Origin: Mycolicibacterium lutetiense
GTDB lineage: Bacteria; Actinomycetota; Actinomycetes; Mycobacteriales; Mycobacteriaceae
Length of the DNA: 64,000 nt
Direction of reading: 5' to 3'
Assembly (NCBI RefSeq): GCF_017876775.1
Contig: NZ_JAGIOP010000002.1
Span: 310,001 to 374,000, forward strand
Shown: one piece after another, positions 25,400 to 34,275 of the stretch
How positions within the stretch are numbered: the first letter of the stretch is position 1
How the letters are laid out: each line of letters begins with the position of its first letter
The notes under the pieces: generated by a model
Seen by the model: the letters and a program-made list of their open reading frames with translations, nothing else
Database searches by the model: none
Told to the model about the DNA's origin: nothing
Position numbers and translations under genes: made by a program

Positions 25400-26554
25400 A
25401 TGGCCGCCGGTGCGGTGGACGAGGCCCAGTTCCGGGATCTGATTCCCGGTGTCCTGGCCGCCCTTGTCCACCGCGGGGCGGACTTCGCGACAGCCGAAGA
25501 CGCCGTGCAGGAAGCTCTGGTTCGGGCCTGGGACACGTGGCCGGACCGGCGGCCCGACGATCCCAAGGGCTGGCTGATCACCGCGGCATGGCGGCGTTTC
25601 CTCGACGTCGCCCGTTCCGATGTGGCACGGCGCGACCGTGAGATGCGGGTCTTTGCCGAACCAGTCGCCGGAGCTGCCGCGGAGGTCGACGACACGTTGC
25701 AGCTTTACTTTCTGTGCGCGCATCCGAGTCTGACCCCGTCGGCGGCCGTCGCCCTGACCTTGCGCGCCGTCGGAGGCCTCACCACGCGTCAGATCGCGCA
25801 GGCCTACCTCGTTCCGGAATCGACCATGGCCCAACGGATCAGCCGCGCCAAGCGCACCGTGAGCGCGGTTCGGCTGGATCGTCGCGGTGATCTGCGCACC
25901 GTGTTGCGGGTGCTGTACCTGGTGTTCAACGAGGGGTACAGCGGCGATGTCGACCTGGCAGCCGAGGCGATCAGGCTGGCCCGCCAGCTGGCCCGGACCA
26001 CCAACGATCCGGAAGTCAGCGGCCTGCTGGCGTTGTTCCTCCTGCACCATGCCAGGCGTCCGGCACGAACGCGGGCCGACGGCAGCCTGGTGACGCTGGC
26101 CGATCAGGACCGCACGTTGTGGCGCCGTGATCTCATCGCCGAAGGGGTATTCGTGCTGCAGGCGGCGCTGGCGCATGACCGGCTCGGGGAGTACCAGGCC
26201 CAGGCTGCGGTGGCGGCGCTGCACGCTGACGCCCCGTCCGCCGAGGAGACCGACTGGGTGCAGATCGTCGAGTGGTACGACGAACTCGTCGCGCTCACCG
26301 ACAGCCCGGTGGCGCGTCTCAACCGCGCTGTCGCTGTCGGTGAAGCCGATGGGCCGCAGGCAGGTTTGGCGGTGCTCGCCGAACTCGACCCGGCGCTGCC
26401 GCGCCACACCGCCGCAGTGGCCTACCTCCATGAACGGGCGGGGGACATCTCGACGGCCGCACGGCTCTACGTGCAGGCCGCCGCCGAAGCGCAATCGCTG
26501 GCCGAGCGCAACCACCTCACCCTGCGCGCATCTGTCCTGCACCGTCGCATTTGA
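25400..26554 (+). CDS. ECF42-group RNA polymerase sigma factor
   Basis: This 384-residue sigma factor has region 2 at about 15-80 (DAVQEALVRAWDTWP, PKGWLITAAWRRFLD) and region 4 at about 110-170 (LTLRAVGGLTTRQIAQAYLVPE). A long C-terminal extension (about 190-384) has TPR-like helices (YSGDVDLAAEAIRLAR, RLNRAVAVGEADGP) that define ECF42. There is no anti-sigma gene; in this group the extension itself controls activity. ATG 25400 directly abuts the DGPF stop codon. The candidate TGTCGA/CGTC promoter upstream suggests autoregulation. Confidence 0.93.
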   Translation: MAAGAVDEAQFRDLIPGVLAALVHRGADFATAEDAVQEALVRAWDTWPDRRPDDPKGWLITAAWRRFLDVARSDVARRDREMRVFAEPVAGAAAEVDDTLQLYFLCAHPSLTPSAAVALTLRAVGGLTTRQIAQAYLVPESTMAQRISRAKRTVSAVRLDRRGDLRTVLRVLYLVFNEGYSGDVDLAAEAIRLARQLARTTNDPEVSGLLALFLLHHARRPARTRADGSLVTLADQDRTLWRRDLIAEGVFVLQAALAHDRLGEYQAQAAVAALHADAPSAEETDWVQIVEWYDELVALTDSPVARLNRAVAVGEADGPQAGLAVLAELDPALPRHTAAVAYLHERAGDISTAARLYVQAAAEAQSLAERNHLTLRASVLHRRI

Positions 26555-26594
26555 CGGGAGGACGGTTAACCTCCTAGGTGTGGGCAACAGTCGG

Positions 26595-27944
26595 ATGAGA
26601 GTGTTGATCATCGGTGGGGGGTTCGGCGGGTTGTTCTGTGCGCGCCGATTGGGCGGCGTCGACGTCGACGTGACCCTGCTCGACCGGGCGGCCGGTCACC
26701 TGTTTCAGCCGCTGCTCTACCAATGCGCCACCGGCACCTTGGGCTTCGGCCAGATCAGCCGGCCGCTGCGCGAGGAGTTCGAGCGACACCGCAACGTCAC
26801 CACGTTGCTCGGTGAAGCGATCGACGTCGATCCGGAGTTGCGCCGGGTCACGGCCCGCCGGCCGGATGAGACGACCTACACCCTCGACTACGACGTACTT
26901 GTGGTGGCCGCGGGGATGCGGCAGTCCTACTTCGGCAAAGAGCATTTCGCCGAGTGGGCACCGGGGATGAAGACGCTCGACGACGCGCTCAGCATCCGGC
27001 AGCGGGTATTCACCGCCTTCGAGATCGCCGAGACGCTGCCGCCCGGTCCGGAGCGCGATGGTTGGCTCACGTTCGCTGTTGCCGGGGGCGGTCCCACCGG
27101 GGTCGAGTTGGCCGCGCAGATCCGCGAGATGGCCACGCGCACCTTGGCTCACGAGTTCCACAGCATCGAGCCCGAGGAAGCCAGGGTGCTGCTGTTCGAC
27201 GGTGGGGACCGAGTGCTGAAGGCCTTCTGCCCCGAGCTGGGGGAGAAGGCGACGAGAGCGCTGCAGAAACTGGGTGTCGAGCTCCATATGGGCGTTCATG
27301 TCACCGACGTCAACCGGGACGGGGTGACCATCAGCCCGAAGGCCGGTGGCCCCGACGAGCAATACGCGGCACGAACTGTGTTGTGGACAGCCGGCGTTGA
27401 GGCCGTGCCGTTCGCCCGGCACCTGGCCCAGGTTCTGGGAGTGGAGGCGGATCGCAGCGGGAGAATCGCTGTGGAGCCTGATCTTTCGATCGACGGCCGT
27501 CCCGAGATCTTCGTGATCGGAGACCTGGCCGGCCGGGAGAATCTGCCGGGAGTCGCCGAGAACGCGATGCAGGGCGGGCTCCACGTCGCCTCGTGCGTCC
27601 GCCGGGAACTTGACGGTAAACCCCGGCGGCCGTTCCGCTACCGCGACCTCGGTTCGGCGGCGTACATTGCCCGCCGACAAGCACTCCTGCAGGTCGGACC
27701 GATCAAGGTCGCCGGCTTCTTCGGCTGGCTGGCTTGGGGTTTCATCCACATCGCATTCCTCACCGGCGTACGCAACCGCATCAGCACGGTAACCACCTGG
27801 CTCACCACCATCGCCCGCGAGAATCGGTCGCACCGCGCGTTCATGCTCGGTGCCAGCGGTCTGCCCGATCAGCACTACACGTGGACCACCTGGGACGCGT
27901 CGACACCGCCGCCTGAGCTGCCGCCGAACGGAAACGACCGCTAG
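26595..27944 (+). CDS. Type II NADH dehydrogenase-like flavoprotein
   Basis: This 449-residue protein of the NDH-2/pyridine nucleotide-disulfide oxidoreductase family has the FAD Rossmann motif IIGGGFGGLFCARRL (5-19), the NAD(P)H-binding VAGGGPTGVELA (about 158-169), a second FAD motif IFVIGDLAG (about 303) and a C-terminal amphipathic/hydrophobic segment FGWLAWGFIHIAFLTG (about 375-390) for peripheral membrane attachment. It would pass electrons from NADH to menaquinone. The start is ATG 26595, or GTG 26580 in the same frame. Its stop is 3 bases from that of the convergent FAD oxidoreductase. Confidence 0.85.
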   Translation: MRVLIIGGGFGGLFCARRLGGVDVDVTLLDRAAGHLFQPLLYQCATGTLGFGQISRPLREEFERHRNVTTLLGEAIDVDPELRRVTARRPDETTYTLDYDVLVVAAGMRQSYFGKEHFAEWAPGMKTLDDALSIRQRVFTAFEIAETLPPGPERDGWLTFAVAGGGPTGVELAAQIREMATRTLAHEFHSIEPEEARVLLFDGGDRVLKAFCPELGEKATRALQKLGVELHMGVHVTDVNRDGVTISPKAGGPDEQYAARTVLWTAGVEAVPFARHLAQVLGVEADRSGRIAVEPDLSIDGRPEIFVIGDLAGRENLPGVAENAMQGGLHVASCVRRELDGKPRRPFRYRDLGSAAYIARRQALLQVGPIKVAGFFGWLAWGFIHIAFLTGVRNRISTVTTWLTTIARENRSHRAFMLGASGLPDQHYTWTTWDASTPPPELPPNGNDR

Positions 27945-27947
27945 CCC

Positions 27948-29165
27948 CTACCGGCCCAGGGTCGGCCGCCTCTGCAGGTCGGGTGCGGCGGCCGCGAGCA
28001 GGCGCTGCCGATCGCCGGTCAACGGCGGGTAGATCCGTTCGGTATTGATGGTTCTCTTGGTGGCCTTGGCCATCAAACCGGTTGCCACCACATCGCGATC
28101 CCAGCCCTCGGTGTAGACGGCACCGGCCGGGCCCAGATCGAGAACGGTGACGTACCAGGGGATCCGCAATGCGCGCATGGGTTGCCCGAGAAGGTCGCCG
28201 ATGACGTTGTACCCGGCATAGCGGCCCATCGGTCTGCCGTGTTGACACGACATCACCGACAGGTGGCCGTCGTCGACTCGCGCGGCGGCCACATCTCCGG
28301 CCGCGAACACCGCCGGTACCGCCTCGACGCGGAGGTAGTCGTCGACCGGCAGCCGACCGAACCGGTCCAGCGTGACCGGCAGCTGCGCCGTCAGCGGGTT
28401 GGCCCGCATTCCCGCGCACCACACCACGGTGGCCGTCGGCACCGTGTCGCCAGATGACAAGGTCACCGCGCCGATATCGACAGATGTCACGCTGACACCC
28501 GTGACGACCTGAATTCCATTGTCGGATAATGCAGTTTCGATCACCGGGCGCGCCGAGGCGCCCATATCCGAGCCGACCTGCGGGTGGTGGTCCACGAGCA
28601 CGACTACCGGTGCAACGGTGCCATCGAAGATCGCGGCGAGCCGTGCGGGCAATTCGCATGCGGTCTCGATACCGGTGAGCCCCGCGCCGACGACGACGAC
28701 CGTGCCGGCACCCGGTGTCACGGGATTCGCGGCCAGCGTATCCAGGTGACCGGCGAGACGCCTGGCGCCGTCGAACGTATCGACGTCGAAACCGAATTCG
28801 GCCAGCCCGGGGATATTCGGTCGCGCGACCCGGCTGCCTGCGGCCAGGACCAGTCGGTCATAGCCCATGACGAGCGTTCGGCCATCGTGTTGCGCCGTGA
28901 CGTTCCGCGCGCCGACGTCGATGGCGGTGACCTCGCCAACAACGTGGTCGACGCCGACGGGATCGAGCAGCTTCTCCAACGGGATCCGGCAGTCGCTCAG
29001 ATCGGCTTCGTAATTGCGTACCCGGATGTCGTGGAAGGGGCGCTCACTGACCACCGTGACCTTCACGCCGTCGGCCGCCGGTCTGAGTTCGTCGATACGT
29101 CTGGCGGCGCCGAGCGCTGCCCACAGCCCGGCGAAACCCGATCCGACGATCAGCACGTGACTCAC
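27948..29165 (-). CDS. FAD-dependent NAD(P)H oxidoreductase
   Basis: This flavoprotein of about 405 residues is also in the NDH-2-like family. It has VLIVGSGFAGLWAAL at the N-terminus, VVVVGAGLTGIETACELP in the middle and AVFAAGDVAAA toward the end. HDIRVRNYEADLSDCRIPLEKLL resembles actinobacterial NAD(P)/FAD oxidoreductases. There is no obvious membrane anchor, so it may be a soluble quinone or other reductase. The start is GTG 29165. Its coupling partner is unclear. Confidence 0.83.
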   Translation of the reverse strand: MSHVLIVGSGFAGLWAALGAARRIDELRPAADGVKVTVVSERPFHDIRVRNYEADLSDCRIPLEKLLDPVGVDHVVGEVTAIDVGARNVTAQHDGRTLVMGYDRLVLAAGSRVARPNIPGLAEFGFDVDTFDGARRLAGHLDTLAANPVTPGAGTVVVVGAGLTGIETACELPARLAAIFDGTVAPVVVLVDHHPQVGSDMGASARPVIETALSDNGIQVVTGVSVTSVDIGAVTLSSGDTVPTATVVWCAGMRANPLTAQLPVTLDRFGRLPVDDYLRVEAVPAVFAAGDVAAARVDDGHLSVMSCQHGRPMGRYAGYNVIGDLLGQPMRALRIPWYVTVLDLGPAGAVYTEGWDRDVVATGLMAKATKRTINTERIYPPLTGDRQRLLAAAAPDLQRRPTLGR

Positions 29166-29251
29166 GGTTTCAGCGTGCCACGCTACAAAAATCACGGCCG
29201 GTAAAACGCTCGAGAACCCGCAATGGCGAACCTAGTTTTCAACGGTCGATG

Positions 29252-30583
29252 TCACCAAAGTCGCCGATCCCTACTATTTTCTGCTGCAATCCCTTGCAGT
29301 GGACGGCCTTTCGCGCGACGACCGACATCATGATGTCGGCGAACCAACACGATGGTTGCGACGGCGGCGACGAAGAAAAGAGTCGGGTTCGTGGAGACCA
29401 CCAGCAGCTTGTCCGGCTTGGACATCGTCGCGATGGCGGCGTCGAGCGCCTCGACATAGCTGGTGTAGCCGGCGCTGAGCTGGAGCGAGGTCCGGTAGAG
29501 CCAGGCGGCGAACCACATGAACACCGCCAGATAGACGGCCAGCGTACCGGCCGCCCAGACGCCCCAGGTCAGGCCGGTGGAGCGCACCGCCCGATCGACC
29601 ATGATGGCCAGCAGCGGAACGGTCCACACCCAGTGATGCCCCCAGGCAAGCGGTGGCACCGTGCACGACAGCAACCCGATGAGCGTGATCGCCAGCAGGG
29701 AGTGCCCGGACTGCTGTGCCCGTTGTGCCGCAACGAACCCCAGCACCGCCGCGGTGCCGATCGCGAATATCCACCACAGGGTCGGCATCGGTGCCGGCGC
29801 CGCCAGGGTGGCCAGCACTCCGCCGATCGAGAAGTTTCCGGGATGCGTGAGCGGCCCGATGCGGTCGGTTTGGAACACCGCGTGTAGCCAGTAGGCCGTG
29901 GAATCGGTCGGCAGGACACACCAGGTGATCGTGACCGTGGCCAGCGCCGCACACAGCGCGGTGAAGCCTGCACGCCATTGCCGGGTGAGGAACAGGTAGG
30001 GCACGAACACGACGGCGGTCAGCTTGACACCGGCGGCGATGCCGACCGACCATCCGCGCAGACGAGCGGATGGCGGCCGGGTGAGATCCCAGACGATCAA
30101 CGCCATCAGGACGACATTGACCTGCCCTTGCCAAAGCGTGCCCCTCACCGCCTCGATGTCGACGGCGACGAGGCTGAGTGCGAGGGCGAGCAGCCAGAGC
30201 CGATGATCTGCCCGGTAGCTCAGGACAGTGGCGCATCGCCAGATCGTGAGGGTCAGCGCCGTGAATGAGACGGCCATCCAGATTACTTGGGCTGCAGTGA
30301 AACCCATGATGGACAGGGGGATGAAGGTGACAGCGGCGAACGGCGGGTAGGTGAACCAACCCCCTCCGGGCAGCTCCGTGGCGTAGAGCGGTTGACCGTC
30401 GAGCAGTTGTTGCCCGCCGGCGCGATAGATGTCGAGGTCGCCGCCGTTGGTGAGCAGCCCCATGTGTGAGCCTGCGGTGAACGGTTCCAGCAGTTGGTGA
30501 ATGACCAGCAGCGCTGCGGCCGCCAGCCAGGCGATCGCCACCGCGTTCGTCGAAACTGCGTGGACTCGGTGTGGCGCAGTCAT
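29252..30583 (-). CDS. GT87-family polyprenol-phosphate-dependent mannosyltransferase
   Basis: This 443-residue multi-pass membrane protein has about ten hydrophobic segments and an early acidic motif in GGDLDIYRAGG, typical of the GT87/GT-C fold of mycobacterial mannosyltransferases acting outside the membrane on PIM, LM or LAM. Conserved YPPFAAVTF and GQVNVVLMALI segments also fit. The start is ATG 30583; the longer frame crosses the divergent promoter. A 17-bp dyad 42 bases upstream suggests control by the divergent TetR regulator. Confidence 0.82.
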   Translation of the reverse strand: MTAPHRVHAVSTNAVAIAWLAAAALLVIHQLLEPFTAGSHMGLLTNGGDLDIYRAGGQQLLDGQPLYATELPGGGWFTYPPFAAVTFIPLSIMGFTAAQVIWMAVSFTALTLTIWRCATVLSYRADHRLWLLALALSLVAVDIEAVRGTLWQGQVNVVLMALIVWDLTRPPSARLRGWSVGIAAGVKLTAVVFVPYLFLTRQWRAGFTALCAALATVTITWCVLPTDSTAYWLHAVFQTDRIGPLTHPGNFSIGGVLATLAAPAPMPTLWWIFAIGTAAVLGFVAAQRAQQSGHSLLAITLIGLLSCTVPPLAWGHHWVWTVPLLAIMVDRAVRSTGLTWGVWAAGTLAVYLAVFMWFAAWLYRTSLQLSAGYTSYVEALDAAIATMSKPDKLLVVSTNPTLFFVAAVATIVLVRRHHDVGRRAKGRPLQGIAAENSRDRRLW

Positions 30584-30624
30584 GAAGCAAGCCCCTGCCG
30601 TGCGCACCAGCCGACCCCTGGCTG

Positions 30625-30641
30625 TGAACGAAGCTCGTTCA
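30625..30641. promoter_or_regulatory. TetR-type operator dyad
   Basis: TGAACGA-AGC-TCGTTCA is a perfect 7-bp inverted repeat in the 79-base gap between the GT87 and TetR genes. A second imperfect dyad (TAACGAAT, N9, ATTTGTTA; one mismatch) at 30653-30677 covers the TetR start. Either could bind the TetR product. Confidence 0.6.
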
Positions 30642-30662
30642 GGCGCAACAACTAACGAATAT

Positions 30663-31265
30663 ATGAAGCATTTGTTACAGTCAAATGTGCCTCGCGAGAT
30701 CGACCGGGTGAAGCGTGACCAGCTGCTGGCAGGCGCAGCGTCGGTGTTCGCCCGCGTGGGTGTGGTCGACACCTCGCTGCGTACGTTGGCCACCGAACTG
30801 GGAACCAGTGCGCGAATGCTGGTCTACTACTTCGGCACCAAAGATCAGTTGATACTGGAAGTGCTGAACCGGCAACAACGCCAGGCGATTCCGGAGGCCG
30901 ACGACGTGGAGTTGCCGGTGTCGGTGGCCGCACATCGGCAATGGTGTTTCAACGACTGGTATGCCTGCACCCGTGGTGAGCGGAGCGAGAGCCTGCGGGT
31001 GGTCTTGCAGGTGTTCGGTGCCGCGTGCAGCCGCGATAGTCCGTACCGCGAGTACACCTGGGATACGTTGTCCCTGCTCACCTGCAACTCGAAGGCCCGA
31101 TTGGCGGCGCTCGGAATGTCCGACCATGTCGCAGAGACGCGCTCACGCATCGCCCTCGCGGCATTTCAAGGCCTCATCATCGAGTTTTTCACGGCCGAGG
31201 ACGGCGCCTACGTGGATGACACATTCAGCCGATTCATCGACGAGTTCCTGCTTGCGCCGTTCTGA
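30663..31265 (+). CDS. TetR-family transcriptional regulator
   Basis: This protein of about 200 residues has an N-terminal HTH (about 15-65): AAGAASVFARVGVVDTSLR, LATELGTSARMLVYYFGTKDQL. The helix-turn-helix with YYFGTKD is diagnostic of TetR. The C-terminal ligand domain is all helical. The start is ATG 30663. It is divergent from GT87, with a perfect dyad between them, so it probably represses both. The ligand is unknown. Confidence 0.87.
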   Translation: MKHLLQSNVPREIDRVKRDQLLAGAASVFARVGVVDTSLRTLATELGTSARMLVYYFGTKDQLILEVLNRQQRQAIPEADDVELPVSVAAHRQWCFNDWYACTRGERSESLRVVLQVFGAACSRDSPYREYTWDTLSLLTCNSKARLAALGMSDHVAETRSRIALAAFQGLIIEFFTAEDGAYVDDTFSRFIDEFLLAPF

Positions 31266-31396
31266 TCACGACCGGTGAATGCACACGCTGCGCGGAGTTG
31301 CTCCGGGCCGGTTCACCGCGCGAGCCCAGCGCGCCGGCGGTGGGATGTGCGACGATGCACGGACCGCCCGGTAATCGCCGTGTCTCCCGAGCAGGC

Positions 31397-31432
31397 GTTT
31401 CAGCGGGCGTACAGGTTTCAGCGGGCGTACAG
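31397..31432 (+). repeat. Perfect 18-bp tandem duplication
   Basis: The 18-mer GTTTCAGCGGGCGTACAG occurs twice in tandem (31397-31414 and 31415-31432), ending 17 bases before the start of the Pro-rich secreted protein. It may be a slippage duplication in the promoter or 5' leader. Confidence 0.85.
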
Positions 31433-31449
31433 AGAGGACCGCCGGACAG

Positions 31450-32016
31450 ATGACCGATGCGCACCGCGCCACGCTTCCCGTCAAACGGGCGAAGCTCGCG
31501 ATCGCAGGACTGACCGTCCTGGGCGCTGCGCTGGCCACCGCCGGCCAGGCAGCCGCAGACCCGGTAGTGCCCGATCCGGTGCCCGCGCCTGCGCCCGCGG
31601 AGGCAGCACCGCCGCCGCCGCCGCCCGCGCCGGCCGGCCCGCCACAGGTGCCCGAGATCGCCAACCCCGTGTACGGCTCGGGCCAGTACGGCTCCGGCCC
31701 GGTCGGTACCCTGCGCGATCTGTGGCACCAGGCCCGCGACCCGGGCGGGTTCCAGGGTGCCGGGGGAGCACCCGAAGGTACGGTCGCGCCGCCGCCGGGC
31801 GCCGGCGTCGCACCTCCCTTGCCTCCGGGGTACGTCTCGATCAACGCCCCCGGTTCGGAGACGCCGGCCACGGCGCCGGCCCCCGGTAGCGGCGGTCCCG
31901 CCGGCCCGGCGTTGCCGCCTGGCTACTACTCGCTCAACGGTCCGCCGCCGCCCGGGTACGAGTACAACTCGCCGGGTCAGCAAGCGCCTGCGCCGCCGGC
32001 AGCTCCTACGCCGTAA
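31450..32016 (+). CDS. Secreted proline-rich protein
   Basis: This 188-residue protein has a signal peptide (about 10-36, cleavage after GQAAA) followed by Pro/Ala-rich low complexity (38-65) and a short ordered segment EIANPVYGSGQYGSGPVGTL. The C-terminus has repeated units of the form LPPGY-x-S-x-N (LPPGYVSIN, LPPGYYSLN, PPGYEYN). I recognise it only as a mycobacteria-type exported Pro-rich protein. Its 3' end overlaps the convergent TIGR01777 gene by 11 bases. GAGAGG lies upstream of ATG 31450. Confidence 0.75.
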   Translation: MTDAHRATLPVKRAKLAIAGLTVLGAALATAGQAAADPVVPDPVPAPAPAEAAPPPPPPAPAGPPQVPEIANPVYGSGQYGSGPVGTLRDLWHQARDPGGFQGAGGAPEGTVAPPPGAGVAPPLPPGYVSINAPGSETPATAPAPGSGGPAGPALPPGYYSLNGPPPPGYEYNSPGQQAPAPPAAPTP

Positions 32017-33367
32017 CCGGGCGCCCCAACACGTGGCGCAGCGCCTGATCCAGGTATGGATGGCGGAAATGGTGCTCGGCGGAGGTGAGGACCGCGGGAA
32101 CCGCCCGCTGGCTGGCGCACGCCAGTTCACGGGCACCCTGGTCGCCCAGCAGTAACCGTGGCCCCAGCGTCGGAACCGGCAGAACGGTCGGACGGTACAG
32201 AACGTGGCCTAGCACGTCGGTGTATTCCGTGTTGCGCACCGGCTCTGGTGCCACGGCATTGACCGGGCCGGATAACTGCGTGTCCCACAACGCGCGGTGG
32301 TAGATGTCAACCAGGTCGTCGATCCCGATCCAGGGCAACCACTGCTGCCCGTCGCCGATGCGGCCGCCGAGCCCGGCCGCGAACAAGGGCCGCAGCAGTC
32401 GCAGGGTGCCGCCGCTGGGGGACTGCACGATCCCGGTGCGGACACGCACTACCCGGACACCGGATCGTTCGGCCGCGGCCAGCGCCTGTTCCCAGTCGGC
32501 CACGACGTCGGCCAGGAAGCCGTCGCCGCGTTCGCTGGTCTCGGTGAGAACCTCGTCGGCGCGGTCGTAGCCGTAGAGGCCCACCGCTGACGCGCTGACG
32601 ACGACCTGAGGGCCGCTATCGGTCGCGGCGATACGTTCGGCGAGCCGGCGGGTCGGTTCGACGCGGCTGTCGCGGATGGCGCGACGGTGTTCGTCGGTGA
32701 ACCGGCCGGCGATCGATGCGCCGGCCAGATGGACGACGGCGTCGACCCCGGCCAAGAGTTCGGGGTCGGGAGCGTCCGGGTTCCATTGCCGCTCATCGGG
32801 TTTGGTTGTTGCGTGGCGGACCAGTCGGATCACCTGGTGGCCACCGGTGCTCAAGAACGCGGTCAACGCCGAACCGACCAGCCCGGATGCCCCGGTAATG
32901 GCCACGGTCAGCGGTTTCAACCCACGCGCCCGGGCGCGCTGATGGGAGGCGAGGTCGTCAGCCAGCTGGCGATGGCGGTAGGCGAACATCGGCCGCAGGA
33001 ACTGACCGGGAATCGGGGTTTCCACCCGATCGATCATGCGGGTGTGGGTCGCGTCGATGGCTTCGAAATCATGAATGTGCTTCCAGCGCACCGCCAGTGC
33101 CGCCGGCAGCGAGGCCGGCCCACCCCTGGCGATCTTGTCGACGAAGCGTCGTGGTGGGTCGTAGGCGTCGGCCTGATGCTGGGCCACCCACCGCAACCCG
33201 CCGGGCAACGCGAGTTCGGCACGGCCGTCGCGCAGCGAGTCGGCCTCGGATTTGAGCTTCATCGACTGCCACGGCGGGGACAGTCTGGCGAACGCGCCGG
33301 GTCGGCTGTGCCAGCCGAAGACCTCGTCGCTCGGGGCGTCGATGACGCTGGAGTACACCAATCCCAT
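32006..33367 (-). CDS. TIGR01777-family protein with SRPBCC and epimerase domains
   Basis: This 453-residue fusion has residues 1-150 as an SRPBCC/polyketide-cyclase-like domain (MGLVYSSVIDAPSDEVFGWH) and residues about 153-453 as an extended SDR epimerase with the NAD(P) motif VAITGASGLVGSALTAFL. VVHLAGASIAGRFT and the C-terminal DUF1731-type HHFRHPYLDQALRHVLG complete it. The substrate is unknown. A homologue of the same two-domain type exists in M. tuberculosis. Mg-independent and soluble by appearance. Confidence 0.88.
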   Translation of the reverse strand: MGLVYSSVIDAPSDEVFGWHSRPGAFARLSPPWQSMKLKSEADSLRDGRAELALPGGLRWVAQHQADAYDPPRRFVDKIARGGPASLPAALAVRWKHIHDFEAIDATHTRMIDRVETPIPGQFLRPMFAYRHRQLADDLASHQRARARGLKPLTVAITGASGLVGSALTAFLSTGGHQVIRLVRHATTKPDERQWNPDAPDPELLAGVDAVVHLAGASIAGRFTDEHRRAIRDSRVEPTRRLAERIAATDSGPQVVVSASAVGLYGYDRADEVLTETSERGDGFLADVVADWEQALAAAERSGVRVVRVRTGIVQSPSGGTLRLLRPLFAAGLGGRIGDGQQWLPWIGIDDLVDIYHRALWDTQLSGPVNAVAPEPVRNTEYTDVLGHVLYRPTVLPVPTLGPRLLLGDQGARELACASQRAVPAVLTSAEHHFRHPYLDQALRHVLGRPVTA

Positions 33368-33465
33368 CGATCGACGTTACCGCCCATGAATATCGTTGCA
33401 TCAACGGTATCTGTATCTGTAATAGTGTCTGCAATTGCCTGAATGGCCGGACGAGAGGTGTACCT

Positions 33466-34275
33466 GTGGAGCTCACTGCGACAACGCCGTTCTTTGTGAG
33501 CAGTGACGACGGGTTCGTGCCGAACGAGATTGCGCACGGAGGCTGGGGCCCCACCCTGGGCGGTCAGGTGGTCGGCGGACTGTTGGCGCGTGCTGTGGAA
33601 GCACTCGTCACCGACAAGGACCTGCAACCGGCTCGGTTCACCGTGGAAATACTGCGTCGGGTCGCCGGCGCTCCGGTTCGGGTCACCGCGTCGGTGGTGA
33701 GGGCAGGCTCGCGGATGCAGGCGGTCGACGCGGCGATGACCCAGGACGGTGAGCTGGTGGCCCGGGCTTCGGCGCTGTATCTGCGGCGCGGCGCCCAACC
33801 CGAGGGCGAGTTCTGGAGCACGTCCGTCGACCTGCCACCGCTGCCCGAGGAACCGGCGGATTTCGACGACGACGTCCCCATGTTCATCCGGCCCTCTGGG
33901 CCGGATCCGGAATGGACCGGTGAAGGTTTTCCGTGGCAGCAGTGCGGGCCCCGGTACGCATGGCTGCGCGAGGTCCGAGAGTTGGTTGCCGGCGAAGAGC
34001 TCACACCGTTCGTGCGGACGGCGCTGGCGGTCGACGTCACGAGTTCGATGGGCAATTTCAGTTCGGCCGGGTTGGCCTTCATCAATGCCGACTACACGCT
34101 GGCGCTGAGCCGGTTGCCGGTCGGCCCCTATATCGGCATGGCGGCGCTGACCCACACCAGCGCTGAGGGAGTGGCCACCTGCAGTGCGTGCCTGTACGAC
34201 ACGTCGGGCCCGATCGGCACCGGGTTGTCCACCGCGATAGCCAATTTCAACTTCAGCCCGAACGGCTCAGGTTAG
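33466..34275 (+). CDS. Acyl-CoA thioesterase-like protein (double hotdog)
   Basis: This 269-residue protein has hotdog-type signatures HGGWGPTLGGQVVGGLLARAV at the start and GFPWQQCGPRYAWLR and SSMGNFSSAGLAFINADYTL in the second half, consistent with the actinobacterial thioesterase family related to TesB. It probably hydrolyses acyl-CoAs. It starts with GTG 33466. The stop overlaps the convergent methyltransferase stop by 4 bases. Confidence 0.8.
   Translation: MELTATTPFFVSSDDGFVPNEIAHGGWGPTLGGQVVGGLLARAVEALVTDKDLQPARFTVEILRRVAGAPVRVTASVVRAGSRMQAVDAAMTQDGELVARASALYLRRGAQPEGEFWSTSVDLPPLPEEPADFDDDVPMFIRPSGPDPEWTGEGFPWQQCGPRYAWLREVRELVAGEELTPFVRTALAVDVTSSMGNFSSAGLAFINADYTLALSRLPVGPYIGMAALTHTSAEGVATCSACLYDTSGPIGTGLSTAIANFNFSPNGSG

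Noticed and set aside
26127..26594. N-terminal extension of the NDH-2-like protein back to 26127
   Set aside because: The extension overlaps the sigma-factor gene in another frame and is Arg/Ser/Pro-rich; the Rossmann motif begins right after ATG 26595.
24962..26611. A 549-codon minus-strand frame
   Set aside because: Antisense to the DGPF and ECF42 genes; shadow of their codon bias.
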